Source of the DNA: CAVPCZ01 sp963779225
Lineage (GTDB): Bacteria; Bacteroidota; Ignavibacteria; UBA10030; UBA6906
DNA: 64,000 nt
Reading direction: 5' to 3'
Assembly: GCA_963779225.1 (NCBI GenBank)
Contig: CAVZWW010000001.1
Coordinates: 186,001-250,000, forward strand
Shown here: one piece after another, positions 44,947 through 52,960 of the stretch
How positions within the stretch are numbered: position 1 is the stretch's first letter
How the letters are laid out: the number at the start of each line of letters is the position of its first letter
The notes under the pieces: generated by a model
Databases searched by the model: none
Told to the model about the DNA's origin: nothing
The model's input: the letters and a program-made list of their open reading frames with translations, nothing else
Position numbers and translations under genes: made by a program

Positions 44947-47900
44947 ATGAAACGGTTTTCCTCTTTGATGCTCGCGATGTTCGCATTCAGTATGGCAACG
45001 ATGTTTGCCCAATTACCGGAACGGGTCATCGGCCCCGGTCTGAATGCAGGGCGCACCCCATATCACCAGCAATCAAATCGAACGCTCTCTGCAGATACTG
45101 CATACGTTCTTACGGGGCTCTACTATGTGGATTCCACTTTTTCGTTGACGATTCAACCCGGCACTGTGGTGTTCGGGGATACCGGTGCGGCTCTGGTAAT
45201 CACGCGAGGAGCGAAGATCTTTGCGCGGGGAAGTGCGAACAGTCCCATTGTCTTCACGAGCAACAAAACGCCCGGGCAACGGCGTTCTGGCGATTGGGGC
45301 GGCCTGTTGATACTCGGCAATGCGCCATGCAACAAGGTGAATCCCCTCATCGAGGGGGGCATCATCGGCGGAAGCTACGGCGGCAACGATCCGAATGATA
45401 ACAGCGGGGTCTTCTGCTATGCCCGCATCGAGTTCGGCGGGTACCGCTTCCAGTTGAACAATGAAGTGAACGGCCTGACGATGGGAGGTGTCGGAGCGGG
45501 TACGGAAATCCACCACGTGCAGGTGAGTTATGCCGACGACGACTCCTACGAATGGTTCGGCGGAACCGTGAATGCCAGGTATCTCGTCGCATTTGGCGGT
45601 ACCGATGATGAATTCGACACGGATTTCGGATATTCCGGTAAGGTGCAGTTCGCACTCGGGTTACGCGATCCGAACCAGTGGGATCCGACCGGTGAAAGCA
45701 ACGGCTTCGAATCCGACAACGATGCCTCCGCGACATCCACCGACCTTCCCTGGACAAAGGCTGTGTTCAGCAATGTCACCTTGATCGGGCCCGAACGTGT
45801 TGACACTCTTGTTGGCAACATTCCACCGGGCAACAAATTCCAGTACAGTGCCCTCCTTCGCAGGTCCACACGCCTGAGCATCTACAATTCCGCGATTCTG
45901 GGGTACCCCTGGGGCCTGCGCATCCGCGACGTCAACACCATCGCCGCTGCCACCAGCGACACACTGCAGATTCGGAACCTTAGTCTTGCTGCAAGTCTGA
46001 GGCCGAACGGATCATCGTCTGTTCATGATTCATCGCTCTGGGCAGGGATTACCGCATGGTTCAATACGCCGGCATACGCAAACACCGGTTCGGCCCCGCG
46101 GAACCCGAGCGCCATCGGGTTGACCGACATGAACTCGCTGAACAATCCCAACCCTGTCCCGCAATCGGGGTCGGAACTTGCAGGCACGGCGAGCTTCAGT
46201 TCGCCGGCGTTAAGCGGTCTGGATATTGTGACGTACCGGGGTGCCTTCGAACCGGGCAAACCGATGACATCACAATGGACAACGGGGTGGACCAATTTTG
46301 ACCCCCAGAAGACCAACTATCGTCTCCTGGTCGCGAAGGGCAAAGCGATTCTCGGGCCGGGCCTCAATAGCGGACGGACTCCCTATCACCTGCAGACAAA
46401 CCGGACACTCACGGCCGATTCAATATATATCCTGACCGGCCTTTTCTATGTTGATTCCACGTATTCAATGACCATTCCCGCCGGTACCGTCATCATGGGC
46501 GATACGGGTGGGACGCTCATCATCGCGCGTGGTGCAAGGGTCTTTGCCACCGGAACGGCGGACCGTCCGATTGTCTTCACGAGCAACAAGACTCCAGGCC
46601 TGCGGCGGTCCGGCGACTGGGGTGGTGTGCTGATCCTCGGGAATGCACCGTGCAACAAAGTCAGCCCCCTCATCGAGGGAGGTATCATCGGCGGCACCTA
46701 CGGAGGAAATAGTCCGAATGACAACAGCGGTGTCTTCCGTTATGTCCGCGTCGAATTCGGCGGCTATCGCTTCCAGCTGAACAACGAAGTGAACGGTCTC
46801 ACGATGGGTGGTGTGGGGGCCGGTACGGAGATCCATCACGTGCAGGTGAGTTATGCCGACGACGACTCCTACGAATGGTTCGGTGGAACGGTGAATCCGA
46901 AGTATCTCGTCGCGTTCGGTGGCACCGATGATGAGTTCGATACCGACTTCGGCTACTCGGGGAACGTTCAGTATGCCTTTGGCCTGCGGGATCCGAACCA
47001 GTGGGATCCGACCGGTGAAAGTAACGGCTTCGAATCCGATAACGATGCCTCTGCGACATCCACAGACCTCCCCTGGACACGGGCGCAGTTCAGCAACGTG
47101 ACGTTGATCGGACCAGAACGTACGGATTCGCTCGTGGGGAAATTGCCCCCGGGGAATAAGTTCCAGTATAGCGCCCTGCTCCGCCGTTCCACGCGCCTGA
47201 GCATCTACAACTCCGGAATTGCCGGGTATCCGTGGGGCCTGCGGGTTCGTGACGTCAACACCATCGCCGCTGCCAACAGTGATACTCTGCAAGTTCGCAA
47301 TGTTGCTCTTGCCGCAAGTCTGCGTCCCACCGGATCGTCCACGGTTCACGATTCATCGCAGTGGGCAGGTGTCGCAGCCTGGTTCGACACACCCGCCTAC
47401 GCCAACAGCGGGTCCACGCCGCGCGGGCCGGGTGCGCTTGGACTGACCGACATGCGGAATCTGAATGCACCTAATCCCATTCCCGCGGCCGGCTCCACGT
47501 TGATCGGATCAGCAGATTTCTCAAACCCGCGGTTATCGGCGTTCGAGGTCACCACCTACCGGGGTGCATTTGATCCCTCAAAGGCGCTGAGCCAGCAATG
47601 GACAGCCGGATGGACGAATTTCGATCCCCAGTTCACGAACTATGTCTCCTCATTCCCGGTGACGTCTGTCGAACGTTTCACTGGCACGGATGGACTGCCC
47701 CAGGGGTTTGCGCTTGAGCAAAACTACCCCAACCCGTTCAACCCGGTTACCCGGATCCGGTTTGCGGTGCCGCAACGTCAGTTCGTGACGCTCGAGGTGT
47801 ATTCCATCCTCGGCCAGAAGGTAGCGACTCTCGTCCATGATGAGATGCCCGGTGGTTCATTTGAGGTGAGTTTCGACGGAAGAAATCTTGCAAGCGGCAT

Positions 47901-47964
47901 GTATGTCTATCGTCTGGAGACCACCGGGTTCTCCAGGGCCGCAAAGATGATGCTTGTGAAGTAG
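44947..47964 (+). CDS. T9SS-secreted surface protein made of two near-identical halves
   Basis: 1005 residues from ATG 44947, with AAGGAGA upstream and a signal peptide (LMLAMFAFSMATMFA). Residues ~29-469 and ~470-910 are two copies of one domain, each with GPGLN(A/S)GRTPYH, GTVVFGDTG or the same with changes, FTSNKTPG-RRSGDWGG and NNEVNGLTMGGVGAG. The short repeated strands resemble a right-handed beta-helix. The C-terminal ~85 residues are a type A sorting signal (NYPNPFNPVTRIRF, GQKVATLVHDE). It is encoded right after the TonB receptor, so it may bind the ligand at the surface. A perfect hairpin terminator follows. Confidence 0.9.
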   Translation: MKRFSSLMLAMFAFSMATMFAQLPERVIGPGLNAGRTPYHQQSNRTLSADTAYVLTGLYYVDSTFSLTIQPGTVVFGDTGAALVITRGAKIFARGSANSPIVFTSNKTPGQRRSGDWGGLLILGNAPCNKVNPLIEGGIIGGSYGGNDPNDNSGVFCYARIEFGGYRFQLNNEVNGLTMGGVGAGTEIHHVQVSYADDDSYEWFGGTVNARYLVAFGGTDDEFDTDFGYSGKVQFALGLRDPNQWDPTGESNGFESDNDASATSTDLPWTKAVFSNVTLIGPERVDTLVGNIPPGNKFQYSALLRRSTRLSIYNSAILGYPWGLRIRDVNTIAAATSDTLQIRNLSLAASLRPNGSSSVHDSSLWAGITAWFNTPAYANTGSAPRNPSAIGLTDMNSLNNPNPVPQSGSELAGTASFSSPALSGLDIVTYRGAFEPGKPMTSQWTTGWTNFDPQKTNYRLLVAKGKAILGPGLNSGRTPYHLQTNRTLTADSIYILTGLFYVDSTYSMTIPAGTVIMGDTGGTLIIARGARVFATGTADRPIVFTSNKTPGLRRSGDWGGVLILGNAPCNKVSPLIEGGIIGGTYGGNSPNDNSGVFRYVRVEFGGYRFQLNNEVNGLTMGGVGAGTEIHHVQVSYADDDSYEWFGGTVNPKYLVAFGGTDDEFDTDFGYSGNVQYAFGLRDPNQWDPTGESNGFESDNDASATSTDLPWTRAQFSNVTLIGPERTDSLVGKLPPGNKFQYSALLRRSTRLSIYNSGIAGYPWGLRVRDVNTIAAANSDTLQVRNVALAASLRPTGSSTVHDSSQWAGVAAWFDTPAYANSGSTPRGPGALGLTDMRNLNAPNPIPAAGSTLIGSADFSNPRLSAFEVTTYRGAFDPSKALSQQWTAGWTNFDPQFTNYVSSFPVTSVERFTGTDGLPQGFALEQNYPNPFNPVTRIRFAVPQRQFVTLEVYSILGQKVATLVHDEMPGGSFEVSFDGRNLASGMYVYRLETTGFSRAAKMMLVK
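45031..47676 (+). repeat. Internal tandem duplication, 1323-bp period
   Basis: The coding bases from 45031 and from 46354 line up with a period of 1323 bp (441 codons). Segments such as the YEWFGGTVN region and the GFESDNDASATSTDLPWT region are identical or nearly so, while the third-codon bases differ at scattered sites. The second copy runs into the sorting domain around 47676. This is a duplication of a whole domain rather than a short repeat. Confidence 0.9.
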
Positions 47965-47989
47965 CCCTCCAGTCATTCATGGTCTGTTG

Positions 47990-48027
47990 AACCACGCAGA
48001 GCGTCCTCGCGGACACTCTGCGTGGTT
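47990..48027 (+). terminator. Strong hairpin after the T9SS protein gene
   Basis: AACCACGCAGAG pairs perfectly with CTCTGCGTGGTT (12 bp). Inside, after one mismatched pair, GTCC pairs with GGAC around a TCGC loop. It lies 26 bp after the stop and is followed by GG rather than a T run. It separates the Pho-box E transcript from the next gene. Confidence 0.65.
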
Positions 48028-48128
48028 TGGATATGTCTCTCCGGTTCTTTTACCGCTCGGGTTCTCCCGGCGTCGCATTGAGGTTGCCCCGGAAAAAGTG
48101 TAGATTGCTTCCGATAGGAGCAACGTCA

Positions 48129-48842
48129 GTGCGCTTAGCCATTTCAACCCTCTTCGGCATTGTTCTGTTATTCTGGCCAGGATGTGCCACTGTTTCCACG
48201 GACACATCTCTACAAAATGATCGCGTGGAAGTGACGGTAACGCAGCGTGCGCAGCTGGAATTGTTCGATTCACTCATTCCTGTTGCGCCGGACAGTGTCA
48301 TCGCATTATACAATGAGTGCCCGCCGGAGCAATTCTATTCGCGATACGGACACCAGGTCGCCTTTGTGTCGGGTCTTGTCGACTCCTTCAACACGACAGT
48401 CGGTCCGACCCATGCGATAGACACTCTGTGCATCGACCATGCCCTGGAGCACTTCGCCGATGCAGGGCAGTCGGGACACACACTCTTCATTTCCAGCAGC
48501 TACTTCTTTCTCTTCAACGATCTGCATGTTCTGCGATCCGTGCTCACGCATGAGTTCGGGCACATCCATTACCGCATGCTGGATACCACTGCACTTCACT
48601 CGACGGATCGTCTCTGGAACCGGCTGCAGGAGGCCGCGCTGTTCTATCTTTTCCGCGATGGCGAGTATTCGGGGAATGCGTGGTTCGGAGGCCATCCACA
48701 GGACAATCCCTCAGAGCTCTACGCCTCTGCATATAACCTCGTTCGGAACAATCCGGAAGAGTTGCGCGTGCGTTTCAGCTACGTTGATACCATCCATACC
48801 TCTTTGCTGAGACAGGTGGTTGATCTGGTGACGCAGAGATAA
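48129..48842 (+). CDS. Lipoprotein with zincin HExxH-type motif (putative metallopeptidase)
   Basis: 237 residues from GTG 48129, with TAGGAG ten bases upstream; an ATG at 48027 is in frame but overlaps the terminator. A lipoprotein signal is present (STLFGIVLLFWPGC). Residues about 160-185 contain VLTHEFGHIHYRMLDTTALH: HEFGH matches the zincin HExxH motif, and ENYS-like Glu residues further on could complete the site. It may be a surface-anchored protease. No neighbour suggests a substrate. Confidence 0.7.
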   Translation: MRLAISTLFGIVLLFWPGCATVSTDTSLQNDRVEVTVTQRAQLELFDSLIPVAPDSVIALYNECPPEQFYSRYGHQVAFVSGLVDSFNTTVGPTHAIDTLCIDHALEHFADAGQSGHTLFISSSYFFLFNDLHVLRSVLTHEFGHIHYRMLDTTALHSTDRLWNRLQEAALFYLFRDGEYSGNAWFGGHPQDNPSELYASAYNLVRNNPEELRVRFSYVDTIHTSLLRQVVDLVTQR

Positions 48843-49059
48843 CAATTCCTTAACTCGCGAGACGCCTTCGCAGCAGAAATCTCGTTCTGTTCAGCCCTCA
48901 GCTTCCGCCGCCACCTGTCCCCTCTGATCGTTTTCTGAAGGAATCCCGCGAATCTGCCTGCTTTGTTAGCGCCTGTGCTGCTCGTATGACACGCGATGAT
49001 TCTATTGTGTTCTGCGGGGACTCGGGTTTTTAGGGAATACGATGGCTCGCCCCTGGATG

Positions 49060-49227
49060 CTATTCACACAATGCGCACAGATCTCAGAAGGAAATCCACA
49101 CTCAAGCACCTCAGAGCGGGGCATTCGTGGAGCTCCCCGGACATTTGATACGCAAGTACCATGTGTCCGCGAAGGATATCCACACTTTATCAACACTGTT
49201 TCCACATTTTTGGACCCCTTATCCACA
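49060..49227 (+). other. DnaA-box-like cluster, candidate replication origin element
   Basis: One exact TTATCCACA lies at 49219-49227. Near matches precede it on the same strand: CTATTCACA 49060, AAATCCACA 49092, ATATCCACA 49176, TTATCAACA 49187 and GTTTCCACA 49198. The last four sites start at 49176, 49187, 49198 and 49219, that is 11, 11 and 21 bp apart, so they face the same side of the helix. Arrays of DnaA sites with 2-bp gaps are known from the E. coli oriC. dnaA, dnaN or gidA are not in the window, so the call is tentative. Confidence 0.4.
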
Positions 49228-49521
49228 ATTGGAAGACGGACATGAATGAATACTGTGCACCTGAATTCATCGTCCTCAACTAGAAAGGTACACCCCTCAT
49301 TCCCTGCCTCGACCCCGATGAGAACTACTTCACGAACATCAAGACCAGACCCTCCGGGAGCCGGCTCAGACCGGGATCGGAAGTCATGCCCGGTGGAAAC
49401 ACGTACTCCTCCGATATCAATGATATCTCCTGGACGACTGAAGTGTGGTTCCAACGGCTAATTTGAAGCAAATTGCAGACTTTCTGGCGAAAGAGTGACT
49501 GCATCTCAACCTCCTTGCAAG

Positions 49522-49725
49522 GAAACACGGACTCCATCAAGGACTCCTTGCGGGGATCCAGGGACTCCTTGCCAAGAAACACGGACTCCATCAAGGACTC
49601 CTTACGGAGAAACACGGACTCCATCAAGAAACACCGTGCGGTGAAACACGGACTCCATCAAGGACTCCTTAAGGACGATCACGGACTCCAACCCGAACTC
49701 CTTTCGGCGAAACATGGAGTCCTCC
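49522..49725. repeat. 33-bp tandem repeat, five to six units
   Basis: Units start near 49522, 49576, 49609, 49643 and 49676, with a partial copy at 49708. The core is GAAACACGGACTCCATC followed by AAGGACTCCTT, which is palindromic around one central base (CAAGGA-C-TCCTTG in the best copies). One 21-bp insert separates units 1 and 2, and one extra base separates units 3 and 4, which would shift any reading frame. The arrangement is iteron-like; its function is unknown. Confidence 0.75.
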
Positions 49726-49760
49726 AACCAAACCAAACCAACCAAACCAACCAGACCAAC
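49724..49760. repeat. CCAAA/CCAAC microrepeat tract
   Basis: CCAAC and CCAAA units alternate directly after the 33-bp repeats, and the motif returns briefly at 49804-49815. The strand is almost free of G. Such tracts are slippage-prone; no function is implied by the sequence alone. Confidence 0.6.
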
Positions 49761-50019
49761 ACACACAACAGATCTTTCAGTACTTACATATCCATATCTT
49801 TCAAACCAAACCAACAGCGACAAGGAGGAGACCTGTGCGCGAGTACTGATCTCAGGGGAAGAGGCACCGCGCTTTCGATCGAATCCTCCCGGAATGCAAA
49901 GTTTGTGTTGATCGTGCAGCCCGCAGATTGAAGATTGTGTTGCGGTTCATTGGAGGAATTATTAACATCCATCCGTACGATTACTCCGGAATGGGATAGT
50001 GTCCTCTGCGAGGTTCTTC

Positions 50020-50748
50020 ATGGTGCCCCGAACTGTTGTAACCGTATTTCCACTTTTCCTCCTCCTCCTCACCCGCCCTGGAGTCTGTTCGGGTCCCGAA
50101 CGACAGTCCCAGGAAACAACCCTCGATGCGCGGCGCCTGGAAATGGTGCGAACGCAGATCGCCGACCGGGGGATCACCGACTCCCTCGTGCTTCGTGCGA
50201 TGCGTACCGTCCCACGGCACAAATTTGTTCCCGACGGTGACCTGTTGTCTGCCTACGACGACCATCCTCTGCCCATAGGCTATAGCCAGACGATTTCCCA
50301 GCCCTATATCGTCGCGCTGATGAGCGAGCTGCTTCATCCGCGGAAGGACATGATCGTCCTGGAGGTCGGTACGGGGTCGGGGTACCAGGCAGCAGTCCTT
50401 GCGGAAATCGTTGACTCGGTTTTCACGATCGAAATCGTACGGCCGCTGGCCATAAGCGCGCAGGAGCGCCTGAAGGTTCTGGGATACACCAACGTGCAGG
50501 TACGAGCCGGGGATGGATACAGTGGTTGGCCCGGGCATGCACCTTTCGATGCAATTATTGTCACTGCCGCAGTCAACCATATCCCGCAGCCGCTCATCGA
50601 CCAGCTTGCTGAGGGGGGGCGGATGGTCCTGCCGGAGGGAGAGCCGGAAGGAGTCCAGCGCCTGATCCTCGTAATCAAGCACGGTGGCAAGATGAATGTT
50701 GAAGAAATTCTCCCCGTCAGGTTTGTGCCGCTTACTCGTGAGCCTTAG
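50020..50748 (+). CDS. pcm: Exported protein-L-isoaspartate O-methyltransferase
   Basis: 242 residues from ATG 50020 (GAGG upstream). Unusually for the family it begins with a signal peptide (VTVFPLFLLLLTRPGVCS). The rest is a standard PIMT: MVRTQIADRGITDSLVLRAM, VPRHKFVPD, PIGYSQTISQPYIVALM and the SAM-binding VLEVGTGSGYQAAVLAE. It methylates isoaspartyl residues to start repair of damaged proteins, here apparently in the periplasm or outside. The gene stands alone between the repeat region and a symporter. Confidence 0.93.
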   Translation: MVPRTVVTVFPLFLLLLTRPGVCSGPERQSQETTLDARRLEMVRTQIADRGITDSLVLRAMRTVPRHKFVPDGDLLSAYDDHPLPIGYSQTISQPYIVALMSELLHPRKDMIVLEVGTGSGYQAAVLAEIVDSVFTIEIVRPLAISAQERLKVLGYTNVQVRAGDGYSGWPGHAPFDAIIVTAAVNHIPQPLIDQLAEGGRMVLPEGEPEGVQRLILVIKHGGKMNVEEILPVRFVPLTREP

Positions 50749-51103
50749 GTCGCCCAGGAAAGAACCCGGCAATCGAAACCCATGTTTTTCAATTGTCCGG
50801 TGAGCACCATGTATTTCATGCCGGCTGTCCGGACGAGGGCAACCCCCGGCCCCGGCGGCAAACCGCTTCAGGATGCGGCTTCGATACCGTCACCATCAGC
50901 TCCCGCCCGCCTGTTGTGATGCGCTCATATGCTTGACAATGAAATGTTGATTCCCTAAACTGCAAATATGTACGTGTATCCTCGGGGAGAGCCGCGCGGG
51001 GAAATGGAGACGAAGGCCTCTTCTGTCCGGAAGGATGGGGGAGGCCTGATTGTTTGATGACCCGGGCGAAACATTCGATCTTTATTGAATCAAGGATAGC
51101 GCA
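50749..51103. other. 355-bp intergenic region upstream of the symporter gene
   Basis: The region holds a sigma-70-type promoter (50933-50961, listed separately) and a leader of about 135 bases. The leader contains ATTCGAT...ATTGAAT and a GC-rich segment, but no riboswitch family I can recognise. No gene is supported. Confidence 0.5.
50933..50961 (+). promoter_or_regulatory. Sigma-70-type promoter for the symporter gene
   Basis: TTGACA at 50933-50938 is a perfect -35 box, followed after 17 bp by TAAACT at 50956-50961 (four of six -10 bases). A start near 50968 would leave a long leader of about 135 bases before ATG 51104. Confidence 0.5.
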
Positions 51104-52888
51104 ATGCCCCTGATCGATCAGTTGATTATCCTTATCTACCTGTGTGTCGTCGTTGTTGCCGGTGTGGTGCTCTCCCGGCGTGCATCGCAAAGCCTTGACA
51201 CGTATTTTCTCGGCGGAAGGTCAATGCCATGGTATCTGCTCGGTGTTTCCAATTCGGCGTCCATGTTTGACATCAGCGGCACCATGTGGATGGTGTATAT
51301 GCTGTTTGTCTACGGGTTGAAGGGTGTCTGGATGCCCTGGATGTGGGCGACATTCAATCAGATTTTTTTTATGGTGTATGTTGCCATCTGGGTCCGCCGG
51401 TCCAATGTCCTGACAGGGGCGGAATGGATCAGAACCCGGTTCGGATCGGGGAAGGGCAGCGAGCTGTCAAGCATCAGTGTCACGGTTTATGCGGTGGTCA
51501 GTGTGATCGGCCTCCTGGCCTATGCGTTTCAGGGGATCGGCAAGTTTGCCACGGTCTTCCTTCCCTGGGATCTTTCGGCCGAAATGTACGCGATCATCTT
51601 CATGGGCATCACCACGATTTACGTCCTCCTCGGTGGGATGTACAGCGTGGTGGTCACCGACCTGCTGCAGTTCATCCTGCTCGCTGTGGCATCGCTGATC
51701 ATCGGCGGTATCGCGCTGAGCAGCGTCTCCCCTGAAGCGCTGGCTTCCGCCGTGCCCGACGGCTGGTTGGACCTTTCATTCGGATGGCGTCTCGATCTGG
51801 ATTGGTCTACGCTTATTCCGGCGGTCAACGACCAGATCCGCGCCGACGGCTATTCGCTCTTCTTCCTTTTCATGGGCATGATTGTGTTCAAGGGGATTCT
51901 GAACAGCATGGCAGGACCGATTCCGACGTACGATATGCAACGCATGCTGGCGGCACGCACGCCCAGAGAGGCGGCCCTTATGAACGGTATCGTCTCCGTG
52001 GCGCTCATCCCCCGCTGGGTGATGGTGACGGCGGTGACCGTGCTGGGAGTGGTGTTCTTCGGTCCGGAGCTCAGGGCGATGGGACGGAACATCGATTTTG
52101 AACTGGTTCTCCCGCATGTTGTCCACAAATTCATCCCGGCGGGCCTGACGGGGCTGGTCCTTGCGGGATTGCTTGCAGCTTTCATGTCCACGTTCGACTC
52201 CACGGTGAATTGCGGTGCCGCCTATGTCGTGAATGACATCTATAAGAAATACTTCAATCCGCACGGGACGAACAGGCAATATCTGCTCGTCAGTTACGCC
52301 GCATCGGTTTCCCTCGTGCTCCTGGGCGTGCTCTTCGGACTTCACCCGAATTCCATCAATGCCATCACCGAGTGGATTGTGTTCGGGCTGGCGGGCGGCT
52401 ATACCGCCCCGAATATTCTCCGGTGGCACTGGTGGCGGTTCAACGGATTCGGCTATTTCGCCGGAATGATGAGCGGTGTCATCTTTGCCGTCACATTCGG
52501 ACAGATCTTCCCGGACATTTCCACGGTCAACAGCTTTCCCCTCATCCTCGCGTTTTCGGCCCTGACGAGTGTTGCCGTGAGTCTCCTGACAAAGCCCGAT
52601 GATGAAGCGACGTTGATGCGGTTTTACAGGCAGGTCCGTCCATGGGGTTTCTGGCAGCCCATCTATCAGAAAGTGTTGCGCGATGATCCCGGGTTCAAGA
52701 AGAACACGGGAGCGGTCCGCGATCTTGGCAATGTCGCGGTCGGCATCGTCTGGCAGACTTCATTGCTCCTGATCCCCGTCTTTTTGATTGTGTTTCGATG
52801 GACCTCCATGGGAGTGGCGTTTGCGCTGGCGATTATCACAACATTTTTGCTGAAGAGAAACTGGTATGATAAGCTGGAAGAAACATAG
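51104..52888 (+). CDS. Sodium:solute symporter (SSS family), sugar type
   Basis: 594 residues with about 14 membrane helices. Family landmarks are RRASQSLDTYFLGGRSMPWYLLGVSNSASMF near the start, FQGIGKFATVFLPW, IIFMGITTIYVLLGGMYSVVVTDLLQF and AGLLAAFMSTFDSTVNCGAAYVVND. The C-terminus has an extra cytoplasmic part and a last helix. It is a Na+-driven importer; sugar- or uronate-type substrates fit the neighbouring URO-D-like, GPH and glycosidase genes. The start was chosen because the first helix begins right after it. Confidence 0.92.
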   Translation: MPLIDQLIILIYLCVVVVAGVVLSRRASQSLDTYFLGGRSMPWYLLGVSNSASMFDISGTMWMVYMLFVYGLKGVWMPWMWATFNQIFFMVYVAIWVRRSNVLTGAEWIRTRFGSGKGSELSSISVTVYAVVSVIGLLAYAFQGIGKFATVFLPWDLSAEMYAIIFMGITTIYVLLGGMYSVVVTDLLQFILLAVASLIIGGIALSSVSPEALASAVPDGWLDLSFGWRLDLDWSTLIPAVNDQIRADGYSLFFLFMGMIVFKGILNSMAGPIPTYDMQRMLAARTPREAALMNGIVSVALIPRWVMVTAVTVLGVVFFGPELRAMGRNIDFELVLPHVVHKFIPAGLTGLVLAGLLAAFMSTFDSTVNCGAAYVVNDIYKKYFNPHGTNRQYLLVSYAASVSLVLLGVLFGLHPNSINAITEWIVFGLAGGYTAPNILRWHWWRFNGFGYFAGMMSGVIFAVTFGQIFPDISTVNSFPLILAFSALTSVAVSLLTKPDDEATLMRFYRQVRPWGFWQPIYQKVLRDDPGFKKNTGAVRDLGNVAVGIVWQTSLLLIPVFLIVFRWTSMGVAFALAIITTFLLKRNWYDKLEET

Positions 52889-52960
52889 ACGGGGAGCGTC
52901 CGCCCCGCACATCGTCGCTGGTAATCAACGATTGGCCCATCCAGACCATTAGTGGATCCC

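Larger units (their letters stand above)
48843..50019. other. 1.18-kb gene-free region with DnaA-box-like sites and tandem repeats
   Basis: Between the lipoprotein gene and the PIMT gene no frame has a plausible protein. Open frames across the repeats read both strands of the same tandem array and shift frame between units, so they are not counted as genes. The region contains a DnaA-box-like cluster (49060-49227), a 33-bp tandem repeat (49522-49725) and CCAAA/CCAAC microrepeats (49724-49760, with a short second tract near 49804). This combination is unlike the ordinary intergenic regions of the window. Confidence 0.7.

Noticed and set aside
48840..48865. A sixth Pho box after the HEFGH lipoprotein gene (TAAC 48840, TAAC 48851, 11 bp apart)
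   Set aside because: Only two units are present, the first overlaps the stop codon, and no TATATT-like box lies 10 bp further on.
49473..49760. CRISPR array
   Set aside because: The units follow each other directly with no variable spacers of regular length, and there are no cas genes.
49473..49931. Plus- and minus-strand ORFs across the 33-bp repeats
   Set aside because: Both strands are open only because the repeat unit is 33 bp and low in stops; indels between units shift the frame and no ribosome site or protein family fits.
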